This document shows, piece by piece, positions 45,128 to 54,339 of a stretch of 64,000 bases of DNA. Numbering within the stretch: the first letter of the stretch is position 1; each line of letters opens with the position of its first letter. Location: the NCBI RefSeq assembly GCF_006149045.1, contig NZ_VBSN01000006.1, positions 62,001-126,000 on the forward strand. Direction: 5' to 3'. Under the pieces are notes generated by a model, which made no database searches, was not told the DNA's origin, and was given only the letters and a program-made list of their open reading frames with translations. This DNA comes from Dyadobacter flavalbus. Lineage in GTDB: Bacteria; Bacteroidota; Bacteroidia; Cytophagales; Spirosomataceae. The translations under genes and the position numbers were made by a program.

Positions 45128-46477
45128 ATGGCATCAGCACATTCGATTCCTTCTATTGAAGAACGGTTTGAATTTACATCAGGGGCTAAAAGGAACTTAC
45201 TAATAGGTGGAGGCATTGGCCTTGGATTGGTTTTACTTGGAGTTTATCTTGCAGCAACTGGCGGTAGCGGGCATGAAGCAGCAGCTAGCGGGGCTGAGCA
45301 TGCAGCAGCTGCTGTTGGCCATGGAGCTGCGGAACATGCAGCAACAGGACACGAGGCAGCAGAAGGACATGGAGCAAACTGGATGACGCGTGTTTGGGCT
45401 AACCTTTGGGTAAATGCCGTTTACTTTGCCGGAATTTCGGTTATCGGTATGTTCTTCATTTCCTATAATTATCTTGCACAGGCAGGATGGTCAGCTGTAT
45501 TCAAAAGAGTCCCTGAAGCGCTTCCTGCATTTCTTCCAATAACCGGAATAGTTATGCTGGTAACATTCTTTCTAGGGGGCCATGATCTTTTTCACTGGAC
45601 GCATGAAGGATTATACGAAGTCGGTGGTCCAGAATATGACCCCATTATTGCAGGCAAAAGAGGTTTCTTGAATACTCCTTTCTTTGTTTTCCGTTTGGTA
45701 TTTTACTTTGTTGTATGGTATGGATTGTGGAGGGTAATCCGTAATCTTTCATTGCAAGAAGATGAAATTGGCGGGACCGAATTCTATGAAAAGTCTATCC
45801 GTTTCGGAACTGCATTCCTGGTAATTTTTGGTGTAACATCATCTACTTCTGCCTGGGATTTCGTTATGTCAGTGGATACACACTGGTTTAGTACTATGTT
45901 TGGATGGTATACACTTGCAAGCTGGCATGTTGCAGGGTTAGCAGTTATTACTCTAACTATTGTGATGTTACGTGAGAGAGGATACCTGAGAGCGGTGAAT
46001 TCTAGTCATTTGAGAGATTTGGGCAAGTTTGTATTTGCATTCAGTATTTTCTGGACATACGTATGGTTTGCACAATTTCTTTTAATTTATTATGCCAACT
46101 TACCGGAAGAAAACATTTATTATATTGAAAGATTCAGAGGTCATGGCGGCTTTTTCAAAGCACCCTTCTTTATCACTTTGTTATTAAATTTCTTCTTTCC
46201 ATTTCTTGTTCTGATGACAAGAGATGCAAAATTCACGCATTCAATTCTTAAAGTAGCTTGCTGGAGTGTTATTATCGGACATTACATGGACTTTTATACC
46301 AATATAATGCCGGGTACACTTGGAGCAAATGCTGGCTTTGGTCCGTTAGAGTGGGGTTTCTTCCTGCTGTTTATTTGTGCATTCGGCTATTCAGTTGCAT
46401 CTCAGTTAGAAAAGGCGAATTTGATTCCAAGGAATCATCCTATGCTGGAAGAATCTCTTCATCACGATATTGCCTAA
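45128..46477 (+). CDS. actF: alternative complex III subunit F, NrfD-like membrane subunit
   Basis: A 449-residue membrane protein with about ten helices, related to ActC and part of the membrane core of alternative complex III. The conserved pattern includes GHDLFHWTHEGLY, TSSTSAWDFVMSVDTHWFSTMFGWYTLASW and FWTYVWFAQFLLIYYANLPEE. After the first helix lies an unusual Ala/Gly/His-rich segment (residues about 55-85) with seven histidines spaced among alanines. Confidence 0.93.
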   Translation: MASAHSIPSIEERFEFTSGAKRNLLIGGGIGLGLVLLGVYLAATGGSGHEAAASGAEHAAAAVGHGAAEHAATGHEAAEGHGANWMTRVWANLWVNAVYFAGISVIGMFFISYNYLAQAGWSAVFKRVPEALPAFLPITGIVMLVTFFLGGHDLFHWTHEGLYEVGGPEYDPIIAGKRGFLNTPFFVFRLVFYFVVWYGLWRVIRNLSLQEDEIGGTEFYEKSIRFGTAFLVIFGVTSSTSAWDFVMSVDTHWFSTMFGWYTLASWHVAGLAVITLTIVMLRERGYLRAVNSSHLRDLGKFVFAFSIFWTYVWFAQFLLIYYANLPEENIYYIERFRGHGGFFKAPFFITLLLNFFFPFLVLMTRDAKFTHSILKVACWSVIIGHYMDFYTNIMPGTLGANAGFGPLEWGFFLLFICAFGYSVASQLEKANLIPRNHPMLEESLHHDIA

Positions 46478-46498
46478 TTGCTAAACTAGTTAATTATT

Positions 46499-47602
46499 AT
46501 GTATATTATTATCGCATTAGTTGCACTTGTTTTTCTGGTTCTCACGGGCGTGGTGGTTGCCAGACTTCAAAATGTGCTTAAAAGTGTAAACAAAACCGAT
46601 TCTGCTGATGCAGCGCCATCTGGTAACAAGATAAACGGAGCTATGTTTATCGTTGTTCTGATCATTGGAGCTATTGCTATAACCTGGTCTTATCTTCACT
46701 CACGTGAGTATTTCCTTCCAGCAGCATCTTCCATCCATGGTAGAAGAGTTGATGATTTATTCTGGTTTTCAATGGGAATTCTTACAATTCCATTCATCAT
46801 CGTAAACTTTTTGATTTTCTTTTTTTCATGGAAATATCAATATAAGAAAGATCATCGTGCTTCTTTCTATCCTGATAACCACAGATTAGAGCTTATCTGG
46901 ACTATTGTTCCTGCAATTGTAATGGCTATGTTGGTTTTTACAGGTTGGAAAGCATGGTCGGACATTACCTCGGATGCACCGCGTGATGCAGAAGTAATTG
47001 AAATTACTGGTAAACAGTTTAACTGGATAGTGCGCTATGCAGGTGTAAGTGATAACAAGCTGGGTGATTACAACTACAAGTTAATTGATCCTCAAAATGA
47101 GGTTGGCATAGATTTGTCGGATGAAAACTCATTTGATGATTTTACAAACCCTAGTGAAATGCACATTCCTGTCAACCGCCCGGTGCTTCTGAAGATCAGA
47201 GCACGTGACGTACTGCACAGTGTGTTTATTCCTCATATGCGTGTTAAAATGGATGCTGTTCCAGGTTTGCCGACCAAATTCTGGTTTGTACCGGATAAAA
47301 CAACAGCAGAAATGCGTTCTGAAACAAACAATCCAAATTTTGATTATGAAATTGCTTGTACCGAAGTTTGTGGACAAGGACATTTTTCAATGAAAATGCG
47401 ATTGATTGTAGAAGATGAAGCTTCTTATAAAAAGTGGTGCTCGGAACAAGCTACATTCTTGCAAACTTATCCAGAATACCTTGCGAAAGTACCTGAAAGT
47501 CTGAAGGCTAAGGCAATGAAATATATTCCTGCTGAAGCTGCAGCACCTGCGGATAGTTCTTCAACAGGTGGCGCTGCTGGAAGCAGTACTAGTTTACGCT
47601 AA
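46499..47602 (+). CDS. coxB: cytochrome c oxidase subunit II
   Basis: A 367-residue subunit that takes electrons from cytochrome c through the CuA centre. The CuA ligands are all present: C287-T-E-V-C291-G-Q-G-H295-F-S-M298, and the first ligand histidine lies in VLHSVFIPHMRVKMD. Four hydrophobic segments precede the cupredoxin domain (at about 1-20, 42-61, 84-108 and 134-156), two more than the usual pair. The C-terminus is Ser/Ala/Gly-rich. It starts 21 bp after actF, joining the act and cox sections. Confidence 0.93.
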   Translation: MYIIIALVALVFLVLTGVVVARLQNVLKSVNKTDSADAAPSGNKINGAMFIVVLIIGAIAITWSYLHSREYFLPAASSIHGRRVDDLFWFSMGILTIPFIIVNFLIFFFSWKYQYKKDHRASFYPDNHRLELIWTIVPAIVMAMLVFTGWKAWSDITSDAPRDAEVIEITGKQFNWIVRYAGVSDNKLGDYNYKLIDPQNEVGIDLSDENSFDDFTNPSEMHIPVNRPVLLKIRARDVLHSVFIPHMRVKMDAVPGLPTKFWFVPDKTTAEMRSETNNPNFDYEIACTEVCGQGHFSMKMRLIVEDEASYKKWCSEQATFLQTYPEYLAKVPESLKAKAMKYIPAEAAAPADSSSTGGAAGSSTSLR

Positions 47603-47631
47603 TTTTAATAATTTAAATACATTAAAAGTAT

Positions 47632-49515
47632 ATGTCAGCTATAGAAGGATTGGAAACTGCTCATCATCATGATACTGAGCATGAACACCACCATGAGGCA
47701 CCTAACTTTTGGCAGAAATATATATTTTCTGAAGATCATAAAGTTATAGCAAAACAGTATCTTATTACAGGAATCTTATGGGCTGTAATTGGTATTTCCA
47801 TGTCAATTGTATTCCGTATTCAGCTAGGATTTCAGGATGCCAATTTATCATGGCTTAAACCAGTCCTGGGTGGGTGGATCAGTGATTCGGGCAAGTTAGA
47901 CCCTAATTTTTATCTTGCGCTTGTAACAATGCACGGGACTATCATGGTATTTTTCGTGCTGACAGCAGGTTTGAGTGGTACTTTCAGTAATTTCCTGATT
48001 CCACTTCAGATTGGAGCAAGAGACATGGCATCAGGTTTCATGAACATGCTTTCTTACTGGTTTTTCTTCTTGGCCAGTGTAATCATGTTTGCTTCGCTAT
48101 TTATACAAACCGGTCCTGCTGCTGGTGGATGGGTAATTTATCCTCCGTTAAGTGCGTTGCCGCAAGCACATCCAGGTTCCGGACTGGGAATGACTTTGTG
48201 GTTGGCAAGTATGGCATTCTTTATCGTTTCGCAACTACTAGGTGGTATCAATTACATTACTACGGTTATCAATTTGCGTACAAGAGGGATGTCCTTTGAC
48301 AGACTTCCACTTACAATTTGGGCTTTTTTGATTACGGCTGTTCTAGGATTAATTTCTTTTCCGGTTCTTTTATCATCCGTACTGCTGTTAATATTTGACC
48401 GTCATTTTGGTACCAGTTTTTATTTGTCCGATATTTATATCAATGGAGAAGCACTTCCAAACGTTGGCGGTAGTCCCATTTTATTTCAGCATTTGTTCTG
48501 GTTCTTAGGCCATCCGGAAGTATATATCGTTTTGTTGCCAGGTTTAGGAATTACTTCCGAAATTATTGCCACAAATTCCCGCAAACCAATTTTCGGTTAT
48601 CGTGCGATGATTGCTTCCATGTTGGGAATTGCATTTCTTGCATTTATTGTTTGGGCACACCACATGTTTGTAACTGGGATGAATCCGTTTTTGGGATCTG
48701 TGTTCATGTTCCTTACTTTAATCATTGCAGTTCCTTCAGCAGTTAAAGGTTTTAACTACATTACAACACTTTGGAGAGGTAATATTGTTTTTACACCTGG
48801 AATGCTGTTTTCTATTGGTCTTGTGTCACTTTTCGTTTCAGGAGGTTTGACAGGAATTATTTTAGGAAACAGTGCACTGGATATACAACTGCATGATACA
48901 TATTTTGTTGTAGCGCACTTTCACCTTGTAATGGGGGCTGCTTCAGCTTTCGGTTTGTTTGCCGGAGTTTATCACTGGTTCCCTAAGATGTTTGGAAGAA
49001 TGATGAACAATACATTGGGACAAATACATTTTTGGCTGACATTCGTTGGTATCTATCTGGTGTTTATTCCAATGCATTATGTAGGTATTGCCGGTTTCCC
49101 ACGTCGTTATTATCAGTTTACAAGCTATGATTTCACAAACAAGTTCATGGATATGAACATGTTTATTTCAATAGCTGCCATATTCACGTTTGTTGCGCAG
49201 TTCATTTTCCTATGGAACTTCTTTTACAGCATTTTCAAAGGAAGAAAAGCACCGCAGAACCCATGGAGATCCAATACTCTTGAATGGACTGCCCCGGTTA
49301 ATCCAGGTCATGGCAACTGGGAAGGCGAGCTTCCGGCAGTTTACCGCTGGTCATATGATTACAGCAAGCCGGGTGCCAAAGAAGATTTTATTCCACAAAA
49401 TATACCTTATTCTCAAACACTGGAATCCAACTTCCCACATGAGAATGAATTGATTGCTACTGAAAAAGCAATTGAGTCACAAAATTTTAATGACCAGTTT
49501 AAAAACGCACATTGA
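47632..49515 (+). CDS. coxA: cytochrome c oxidase subunit I (aa3-type)
   Basis: A 627-residue catalytic subunit with twelve or more helices. The heme-copper site is complete: GHPEVYIVL (His294 is a CuB ligand, Tyr298 the cross-linked tyrosine, Glu296 the proton-channel glutamate), AHHMFVTGM (His343/His344) and VVAHFHLVMGA for the heme ligands. The N-terminal 20 residues are extremely His-rich (HHHDTEHEHHHEA), predicted to be cytoplasmic. The coding end overlaps the ctaA ATG by 26 bp. Confidence 0.95.
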   Translation: MSAIEGLETAHHHDTEHEHHHEAPNFWQKYIFSEDHKVIAKQYLITGILWAVIGISMSIVFRIQLGFQDANLSWLKPVLGGWISDSGKLDPNFYLALVTMHGTIMVFFVLTAGLSGTFSNFLIPLQIGARDMASGFMNMLSYWFFFLASVIMFASLFIQTGPAAGGWVIYPPLSALPQAHPGSGLGMTLWLASMAFFIVSQLLGGINYITTVINLRTRGMSFDRLPLTIWAFLITAVLGLISFPVLLSSVLLLIFDRHFGTSFYLSDIYINGEALPNVGGSPILFQHLFWFLGHPEVYIVLLPGLGITSEIIATNSRKPIFGYRAMIASMLGIAFLAFIVWAHHMFVTGMNPFLGSVFMFLTLIIAVPSAVKGFNYITTLWRGNIVFTPGMLFSIGLVSLFVSGGLTGIILGNSALDIQLHDTYFVVAHFHLVMGAASAFGLFAGVYHWFPKMFGRMMNNTLGQIHFWLTFVGIYLVFIPMHYVGIAGFPRRYYQFTSYDFTNKFMDMNMFISIAAIFTFVAQFIFLWNFFYSIFKGRKAPQNPWRSNTLEWTAPVNPGHGNWEGELPAVYRWSYDYSKPGAKEDFIPQNIPYSQTLESNFPHENELIATEKAIESQNFNDQFKNAH

Positions 49516-50518
49516 TTCCAAAGCCAATCGCCGATTCCGGCGATTGGCTTTAAATACTGTCATTACACTCTACTTTCTTATTATTGCAGGAGGAGTTGTA
49601 AGAAGTACAGGTGCAGGAATGGGATGTCCGGACTGGCCAAAGTGTTTTGGCAGATGGGTTCCTCCTACAGAAATCTCTCAATTGCCTGCCAATTATAAGG
49701 AAATATATGGTGCCGAGTTGAAGGGCGAAATCGAGTTTAATCCGGTTAAAACCTGGATTGAGTACGTTAACAGGCTTCTTGGTGCTTTTACCGGAATCAT
49801 GATATTCCTTACTCTTTTGGCATCTATTCCCATATTGAAATCTGGAAACACCAAAATCTTTTTATTAAGCCTGTCCGCTTTTATTTTGGTCGGATTTCAA
49901 GGCTGGTTGGGAGCAAAGGTTGTTTCTTATGAATTATTGCCAATAGTTGTAACTTTACACATGCTTTTGGCAATTGTCATTGTATTTGTTCTTCTGTATT
50001 TATTTACCTGGGCATATTATGCCAGCAATCCTTTGAAGTTGAGCATTATTCATGACAGGAGTGTTAACAACTTAGGGTTGATTATACTAATTTTATCGCT
50101 TGCTCAAATCCTTTTGGGAACACAGGTTCGTGAGTTAATGGATGAAGTGATAATAAAACTGGGATATGATGCCCGGAATGAATGGATGGATTCTCTTGGA
50201 TTTGAATTTTACATCCACAGATCATTTTCGTTAATAATCTTTGGAGTCAATATCTATTGGATCTGGCAAATTCTGAAATCAGAAAGCAAAAATTCAGTTG
50301 CCGGTAGGATTGCCACAGCTTGTTTGTGGATACTCATTACAGAAATTGGAACGGGCATATTAATGGCTTATTTTGGAGTTCCTCCATTTGCTCAGCCAAT
50401 CCATTTGACACTTGCCATTTTGCTTATCGGATTGCAATTTGTAATCTGGCTTTTAACGAATGGAAGAAAGTACCTTGTTTATAAAGAGAATTTGGAAGTT
50501 AAGCATACTACAATTTAG
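49490..50518 (+). CDS. ctaA: heme A synthase (COX15/CtaA)
   Basis: A 342-residue membrane enzyme that oxidises the C8 methyl of heme O to give heme A for the aa3 oxidase. It has about eight helices, the VVRSTGAGMGCPDWPKC motif with the paired cysteines, and the conserved heme-ligand histidines in TLHMLLAI and HLTLAILLIG. The ATG at 49490 gives a normal N-terminus; an upstream start would lie deeper inside coxA. The partner ctaB follows directly. Confidence 0.95.
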   Translation: MTSLKTHIDSKANRRFRRLALNTVITLYFLIIAGGVVRSTGAGMGCPDWPKCFGRWVPPTEISQLPANYKEIYGAELKGEIEFNPVKTWIEYVNRLLGAFTGIMIFLTLLASIPILKSGNTKIFLLSLSAFILVGFQGWLGAKVVSYELLPIVVTLHMLLAIVIVFVLLYLFTWAYYASNPLKLSIIHDRSVNNLGLIILILSLAQILLGTQVRELMDEVIIKLGYDARNEWMDSLGFEFYIHRSFSLIIFGVNIYWIWQILKSESKNSVAGRIATACLWILITEIGTGILMAYFGVPPFAQPIHLTLAILLIGLQFVIWLLTNGRKYLVYKENLEVKHTTI

Positions 50519-50532
50519 TTAAAGTTAATCGA

Positions 50533-51426
50533 ATGACATCAGCGGAAGGTAGCTTAGAAGGAGTTGGTAAGATTAAAGAAAAAATAGGTGTTTTGTTTGA
50601 GTTGTTGAAATTCAGATTGGCTGCACTTATTGCATTTTCCGGTGCTATGGGTTATAGTCTCGGAGCAAAAGAGGTGGAATTTTCCAAAATGGTTCTCTTC
50701 ATCCTTGCTTCAATCGGAATTACAGGCTCAGCTAATATTATCAACCAGATTCTGGAAAAGGATCTGGATAAAATGATGAAAAGAACAGCTTCCAGGCCAA
50801 TACCAAGTGGAAGGATTACAAAAGAACAGGCAGCGATTTGGGCGGTTATATTGGGAGTAACATCACTGTTTATATTTATATCAGTTTTCAATTTAAGTAC
50901 CGGATTAATTTCCCTGCTTTCACTGGTGCTGTATGGCTTTGTTTATACACCACTTAAAAGAGTAGGGCCGGTTGCAGTATTTGTCGGAGCATTTCCGGGC
51001 GCATTTCCCCCAATGATTGGCTGGGTTGCAGCAACGAATCATTTCGGGCTTGAACCGGGTATTCTGTTCGCTATACAATTCTTCTGGCAGTTTCCACATT
51101 TTTGGGCCATTGCATGGGTTCTGGATGAAGATTACAAGAGAGCAGGTTTCAAGCTCTTGCCAGCAAACGGCCTGAAAGATCTGGATACGACCATGCAGAT
51201 CATGATTTATACGCTGTTTCTGCTGCCTGTCGGTTGGTTGCCGTATAAACTGGGCATGACAGGAATCAATTCTGCTTTCATTGCAACAGTTTTTGGAGTT
51301 TTGTTTCTGGCCCAGACGTTTCATTTGATGAGAACTTGTACGGACAAGACTGCACGTCAGCTGATGTTTGGTTCGTTTATATATTTGCCGATTGTACAGA
51401 TCGCATTTTTGTTAGATAAAATTTAA
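50533..51426 (+). CDS. ctaB: protoheme IX farnesyltransferase (heme O synthase)
   Basis: A 297-residue UbiA-superfamily prenyltransferase that converts protoheme to heme O, the step before CtaA. The first Asp-rich motif is ILEKDLDKMMKRTASRPIPSG and the second is in the LDEDYKRAGFKLLP segment; GYVYTPLKR-like residues (GFVYTPLKR) and FFWQFPHFWAI are typical. It is placed between ctaA and the first subunit III gene. Confidence 0.95.
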   Translation: MTSAEGSLEGVGKIKEKIGVLFELLKFRLAALIAFSGAMGYSLGAKEVEFSKMVLFILASIGITGSANIINQILEKDLDKMMKRTASRPIPSGRITKEQAAIWAVILGVTSLFIFISVFNLSTGLISLLSLVLYGFVYTPLKRVGPVAVFVGAFPGAFPPMIGWVAATNHFGLEPGILFAIQFFWQFPHFWAIAWVLDEDYKRAGFKLLPANGLKDLDTTMQIMIYTLFLLPVGWLPYKLGMTGINSAFIATVFGVLFLAQTFHLMRTCTDKTARQLMFGSFIYLPIVQIAFLLDKI

Positions 51427-51446
51427 TGTTGAAAGGAAAGTGAGAA

Positions 51447-52031
51447 ATGGAAAGTATTAATTATAAAGTAGAAAAAGAGCCACAGGAAACATTGGCCATG
51501 GATCCAATGAAATTTATCCTCTGGCTGTTTCTGGTGAGCATTATTATGTTGTTTGCTTCGCAGACAAGTGCATATCTCGTAAGAAGGGCAGAAGGCAACT
51601 GGCTGGAATTTGAAATGCCACGTATTTTCTGGTATAGTACGATTGTACTGCTGATCAGTAGCATTGCCATGCAGTGGGCTTACTTCTCAGCAAAAAAAGA
51701 TCAGTTCAAACAATTGAAAATAGCAATTTCTATTACATTTGTACTTGGTCTGGCATTTCTGTGGATGCAGTTTGAAGGATGGAAGCAACTGGTCGCCATG
51801 AACGTTTACTTTGTCGGCAATCCTTCTGGATCGTTTTTTTATGTATTTACAGGATTACACGGTTTTCATATTATTAGTGGTCTGATTGTACTGTTATTTT
51901 CATGGGCTGCAGCTTTTCGCTTGAAAGTGCATGCCAAGAATTTAAGACGCATTCAGATTTGTGCTACATACTGGCATTTTTTAGATATACTCTGGTTATA
52001 CCTTTTTGTTTTTTTATTGACCTTTAATTAA
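51447..52031 (+). CDS. cytochrome c oxidase subunit III-like, first copy
   Basis: A 194-residue heme-copper oxidase subunit III-type membrane protein with about five helices. The family motif FTGLHGFHIISGLIVLL and the closing ATYWHFLDILWLYLFVFLL are clear. It is shorter than the next gene, a second subunit III homologue. Pairs of this kind occur in Bacteroidota oxidase operons, and it is unclear whether both proteins join the same enzyme. Confidence 0.9.
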   Translation: MESINYKVEKEPQETLAMDPMKFILWLFLVSIIMLFASQTSAYLVRRAEGNWLEFEMPRIFWYSTIVLLISSIAMQWAYFSAKKDQFKQLKIAISITFVLGLAFLWMQFEGWKQLVAMNVYFVGNPSGSFFYVFTGLHGFHIISGLIVLLFSWAAAFRLKVHAKNLRRIQICATYWHFLDILWLYLFVFLLTFN

Positions 52032-52044
52032 TATTTTTTTATCA

Positions 52045-52815
52045 ATGGCTGCAAATGTAACAACACCAGGTGCAATAGAACCCAAAATGTGGATGGGGGG
52101 AATTGAGCCGATGAAAGCAAGTTACGGTAAACTGATGATGTGGTTTTTCCTTATCTCGGATACCTTTACTTTCTCCGCCTTATTGGTGGCATATGGCACA
52201 GCACGGTTTAGTTTTCCAGCATTTTCCGGAAAAGCGGAGGACTTTACTTTCTCAAACATGTACTGGCCGATACCTGAAAAAGTATATGAAGCCGTGCCGT
52301 TTCTTCATGGTGTTACGCTGCCGTTGGTGTTTGTTGGTATTATGACGTTTATTCTTATTGCCAGCAGCGTTACAATGGTTTTGGCAGTAGAAGCAGGACA
52401 CAGAATGGATCGTGAAAGTGTAGAAAAGTATATGCTTTGGACCATACTTGGAGGATTTACATTCCTGGGGTGCCAGGCATGGGAATGGAGCCACTTTATT
52501 CATGGTACAGATACCGGAAGCGTAATGAAAGTACTTCAGGATGGTGTGTGGGTTAATAAAACTGTTTTTGGTGCAAATCTTACAGAAAACCAATACGGCC
52601 CTCCGGCATTTGCAGATTTCTTCTTCTTTATTACAGGTTTCCATGGTACGCACGTTTTTAGTGGAGTTATTCTGAATATTCTTATTTTCTTCCGTTCCGC
52701 AACCGGCTTTTATGATAAAAGAGGAAGTTATGAAATGGTTGAAAAAGTAGGTCTTTACTGGCACTTTGTAGATCTGGTTTGGGTATTTGTATTTACGTTC
52801 TTTTACCTGGTTTAA
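52045..52815 (+). CDS. coxC: cytochrome c oxidase subunit III, second copy
   Basis: A 256-residue subunit III with about six or seven helices, supporting proton uptake and stability of subunit I. Recognised by KLMMWFFLISDTFTFSALLVAY, FLGCQAWEWSHFI and ITGFHGTHVFSGVILNILIF, ending with GLYWHFVDLVWVFVFTFFYL. It is longer than the first copy and closer to canonical CoxC. It is 13 bp downstream of that gene. Confidence 0.92.
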   Translation: MAANVTTPGAIEPKMWMGGIEPMKASYGKLMMWFFLISDTFTFSALLVAYGTARFSFPAFSGKAEDFTFSNMYWPIPEKVYEAVPFLHGVTLPLVFVGIMTFILIASSVTMVLAVEAGHRMDRESVEKYMLWTILGGFTFLGCQAWEWSHFIHGTDTGSVMKVLQDGVWVNKTVFGANLTENQYGPPAFADFFFFITGFHGTHVFSGVILNILIFFRSATGFYDKRGSYEMVEKVGLYWHFVDLVWVFVFTFFYLV

Positions 52816-52845
52816 AATATTTAACAAGATTTATCCTAACTCAAA

Positions 52846-53175
52846 ATGGCAGAAGTACATCATATTCATAATCAGGATCCCAATGCAGGCGCTGAACAGC
52901 GTAAAGCTATTTGGAAAACTTTCTGGATACTATTGATATTAACCGCAGTCGAATTCTTGATTGCATTTACAGTTCCTCACGGACTCCTGAAAGTCACCAT
53001 ATTTATTGTAATGACGATTGTAAAGGCATTTTACATCGTTGGAGAATTTATGCACTTGAAACATGAGACAAAATCATTGATATGGTCAATTCTGGTGCCT
53101 GTTATTTTTGTCGCATGGTTAATACTTGCACTTCTTCTGGAAGGTAATGCAATCTTTGATGCAGTATTCGATTAA
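52846..53175 (+). CDS. cytochrome c oxidase subunit IV-type protein
   Basis: A 109-residue protein of the prokaryotic cytochrome C oxidase subunit IV (CyoD-like) family with three helices. It shows the pattern IWKTFWILLILTAVEFLIAF and VKAFYIVGEFMHLKHETKSL, followed by a third helix. The N-terminus is His-rich (EVHHIHNQ). The family stabilises the CuB site during assembly in related oxidases. Confidence 0.9.
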   Translation: MAEVHHIHNQDPNAGAEQRKAIWKTFWILLILTAVEFLIAFTVPHGLLKVTIFIVMTIVKAFYIVGEFMHLKHETKSLIWSILVPVIFVAWLILALLLEGNAIFDAVFD

Positions 53176-53183
53176 GTAATAAT

Positions 53184-53795
53184 ATGAAGAATTTTCCCAA
53201 GGCCGGATTACTGATTTTAACATTAGTAACTCCGGCTTTGATTTTTGTGTTTCTGAAATTTTTTGGTACAAACCATTACGTACTTCCGTACTATAATCCG
53301 CAAATCAATTCAGAGGGTAAGGTTGTGGTTGAAAATGGAGATACGCTTTTCAGGAAGTCATCGGAAATCAGGTTAAAATCCTCAGAAATAAACCTCGTCG
53401 GCAAATTGACAGTTGTTAATTATTTGCCGGAAACTTGTAAAGATTCATGTTTGCTTATGCTTGCTCAGCTGCAAAGAATAAATAACCTTGCAGCAGAAAC
53501 CTCGGGCCTTTCCATTATAACATTGACAGGGAGTTCTCTTGGAAAGAATCCGGATTATCCTGAGGAATTGGGAAAGCAGAACTGGGAAGTACAATTGGCA
53601 GATAAAGAGGAAGCAGCCAATGCATTTAGATTGCTGTTGGGACAGGAATCCGGCACAATAGAAAATAAATTGGTATTAATAGACAAGGAAGGTTTTACAA
53701 GGGGATTTTATAATGGAGCCGATCCGGAGGATGCAGATCGGCTGATGGCAGAAATTAAGATTTTACAGTACGAATACAAAAACAGTGCACACTGA
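53184..53795 (+). CDS. SCO1/SenC-like thioredoxin-fold protein lacking the distal histidine
   Basis: A 203-residue protein with an N-terminal membrane anchor (about residues 8-27) and a periplasmic thioredoxin-like domain. SCO proteins insert copper into the CuA centre using CxxxC and a distant His. Here C85xxxC89 (TCKDSC) is present, but at the usual DHS position the sequence reads GTIENKLVLIDKEG, without a His. It may therefore act as a thiol oxidoreductase rather than a copper donor. It is encoded between coxIV and DUF420 in the assembly end of the operon. Confidence 0.8.
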   Translation: MKNFPKAGLLILTLVTPALIFVFLKFFGTNHYVLPYYNPQINSEGKVVVENGDTLFRKSSEIRLKSSEINLVGKLTVVNYLPETCKDSCLLMLAQLQRINNLAAETSGLSIITLTGSSLGKNPDYPEELGKQNWEVQLADKEEAANAFRLLLGQESGTIENKLVLIDKEGFTRGFYNGADPEDADRLMAEIKILQYEYKNSAH

Positions 53796-53799
53796 AAAT

Positions 53800-54339
53800 A
53801 TGGCAACTTTGATTTTAGAAAAAAAACCAAAATACGAACGCATCATCAACATTCTGGCAATTGTAATTCCGGTTGCTGTTGCTATTTTGCTGGGTATCCG
53901 CCAGAAAATTGATCTGGGTACATGGACGAAAGTTTTACCGCATGTTATAGGCGTTATCAATACACTTACAGCCGTTTTACTGCTGGCCGGTTACTATTTT
54001 ATCAAGCAAAGAAATCTGAATGCACACCGGCAAACAATGACCGCAGCATTTATTCTGGGCGCAGTTTTTCTGGTATGCTATATTTTATATCATATTTCAA
54101 ATGATTCCACACCTTACGGAGGGCAGGGATTTATAAGGCCGGTATATTATTTTTTACTTATTTCACACATTGTATTGTCAGTAGTAGTCGTTTGGTTTGT
54201 GTTGAGAGCCGTTTATTTCGGATATACAAACCAATTAATTTTGCATAGAAAAGCAGTTAAATGGGCTTTGCCGATCTGGCTGTATGTAAGTATCAGTGGA
54301 GTTATTGTTTATCTGATGATCAGTCCTTATTACGTATGA
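53800..54339 (+). CDS. DUF420 membrane protein
   Basis: A 179-residue membrane protein with four or five helices belonging to DUF420, a family commonly encoded beside cytochrome oxidase genes and related to CtaM-type assembly factors. Typical residues include LPHVIGVINTLTAVLLLAGYYFIKQRN, NAHRQTM and a YYFLLISHIVLS helix with conserved His. The ATG at 53800, after the SCO-like stop codon, was chosen over a GTG at 53785. It overlaps the next gene by 4 bp (ATGA). Confidence 0.88.
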   Translation: MATLILEKKPKYERIINILAIVIPVAVAILLGIRQKIDLGTWTKVLPHVIGVINTLTAVLLLAGYYFIKQRNLNAHRQTMTAAFILGAVFLVCYILYHISNDSTPYGGQGFIRPVYYFLLISHIVLSVVVVWFVLRAVYFGYTNQLILHRKAVKWALPIWLYVSISGVIVYLMISPYYV

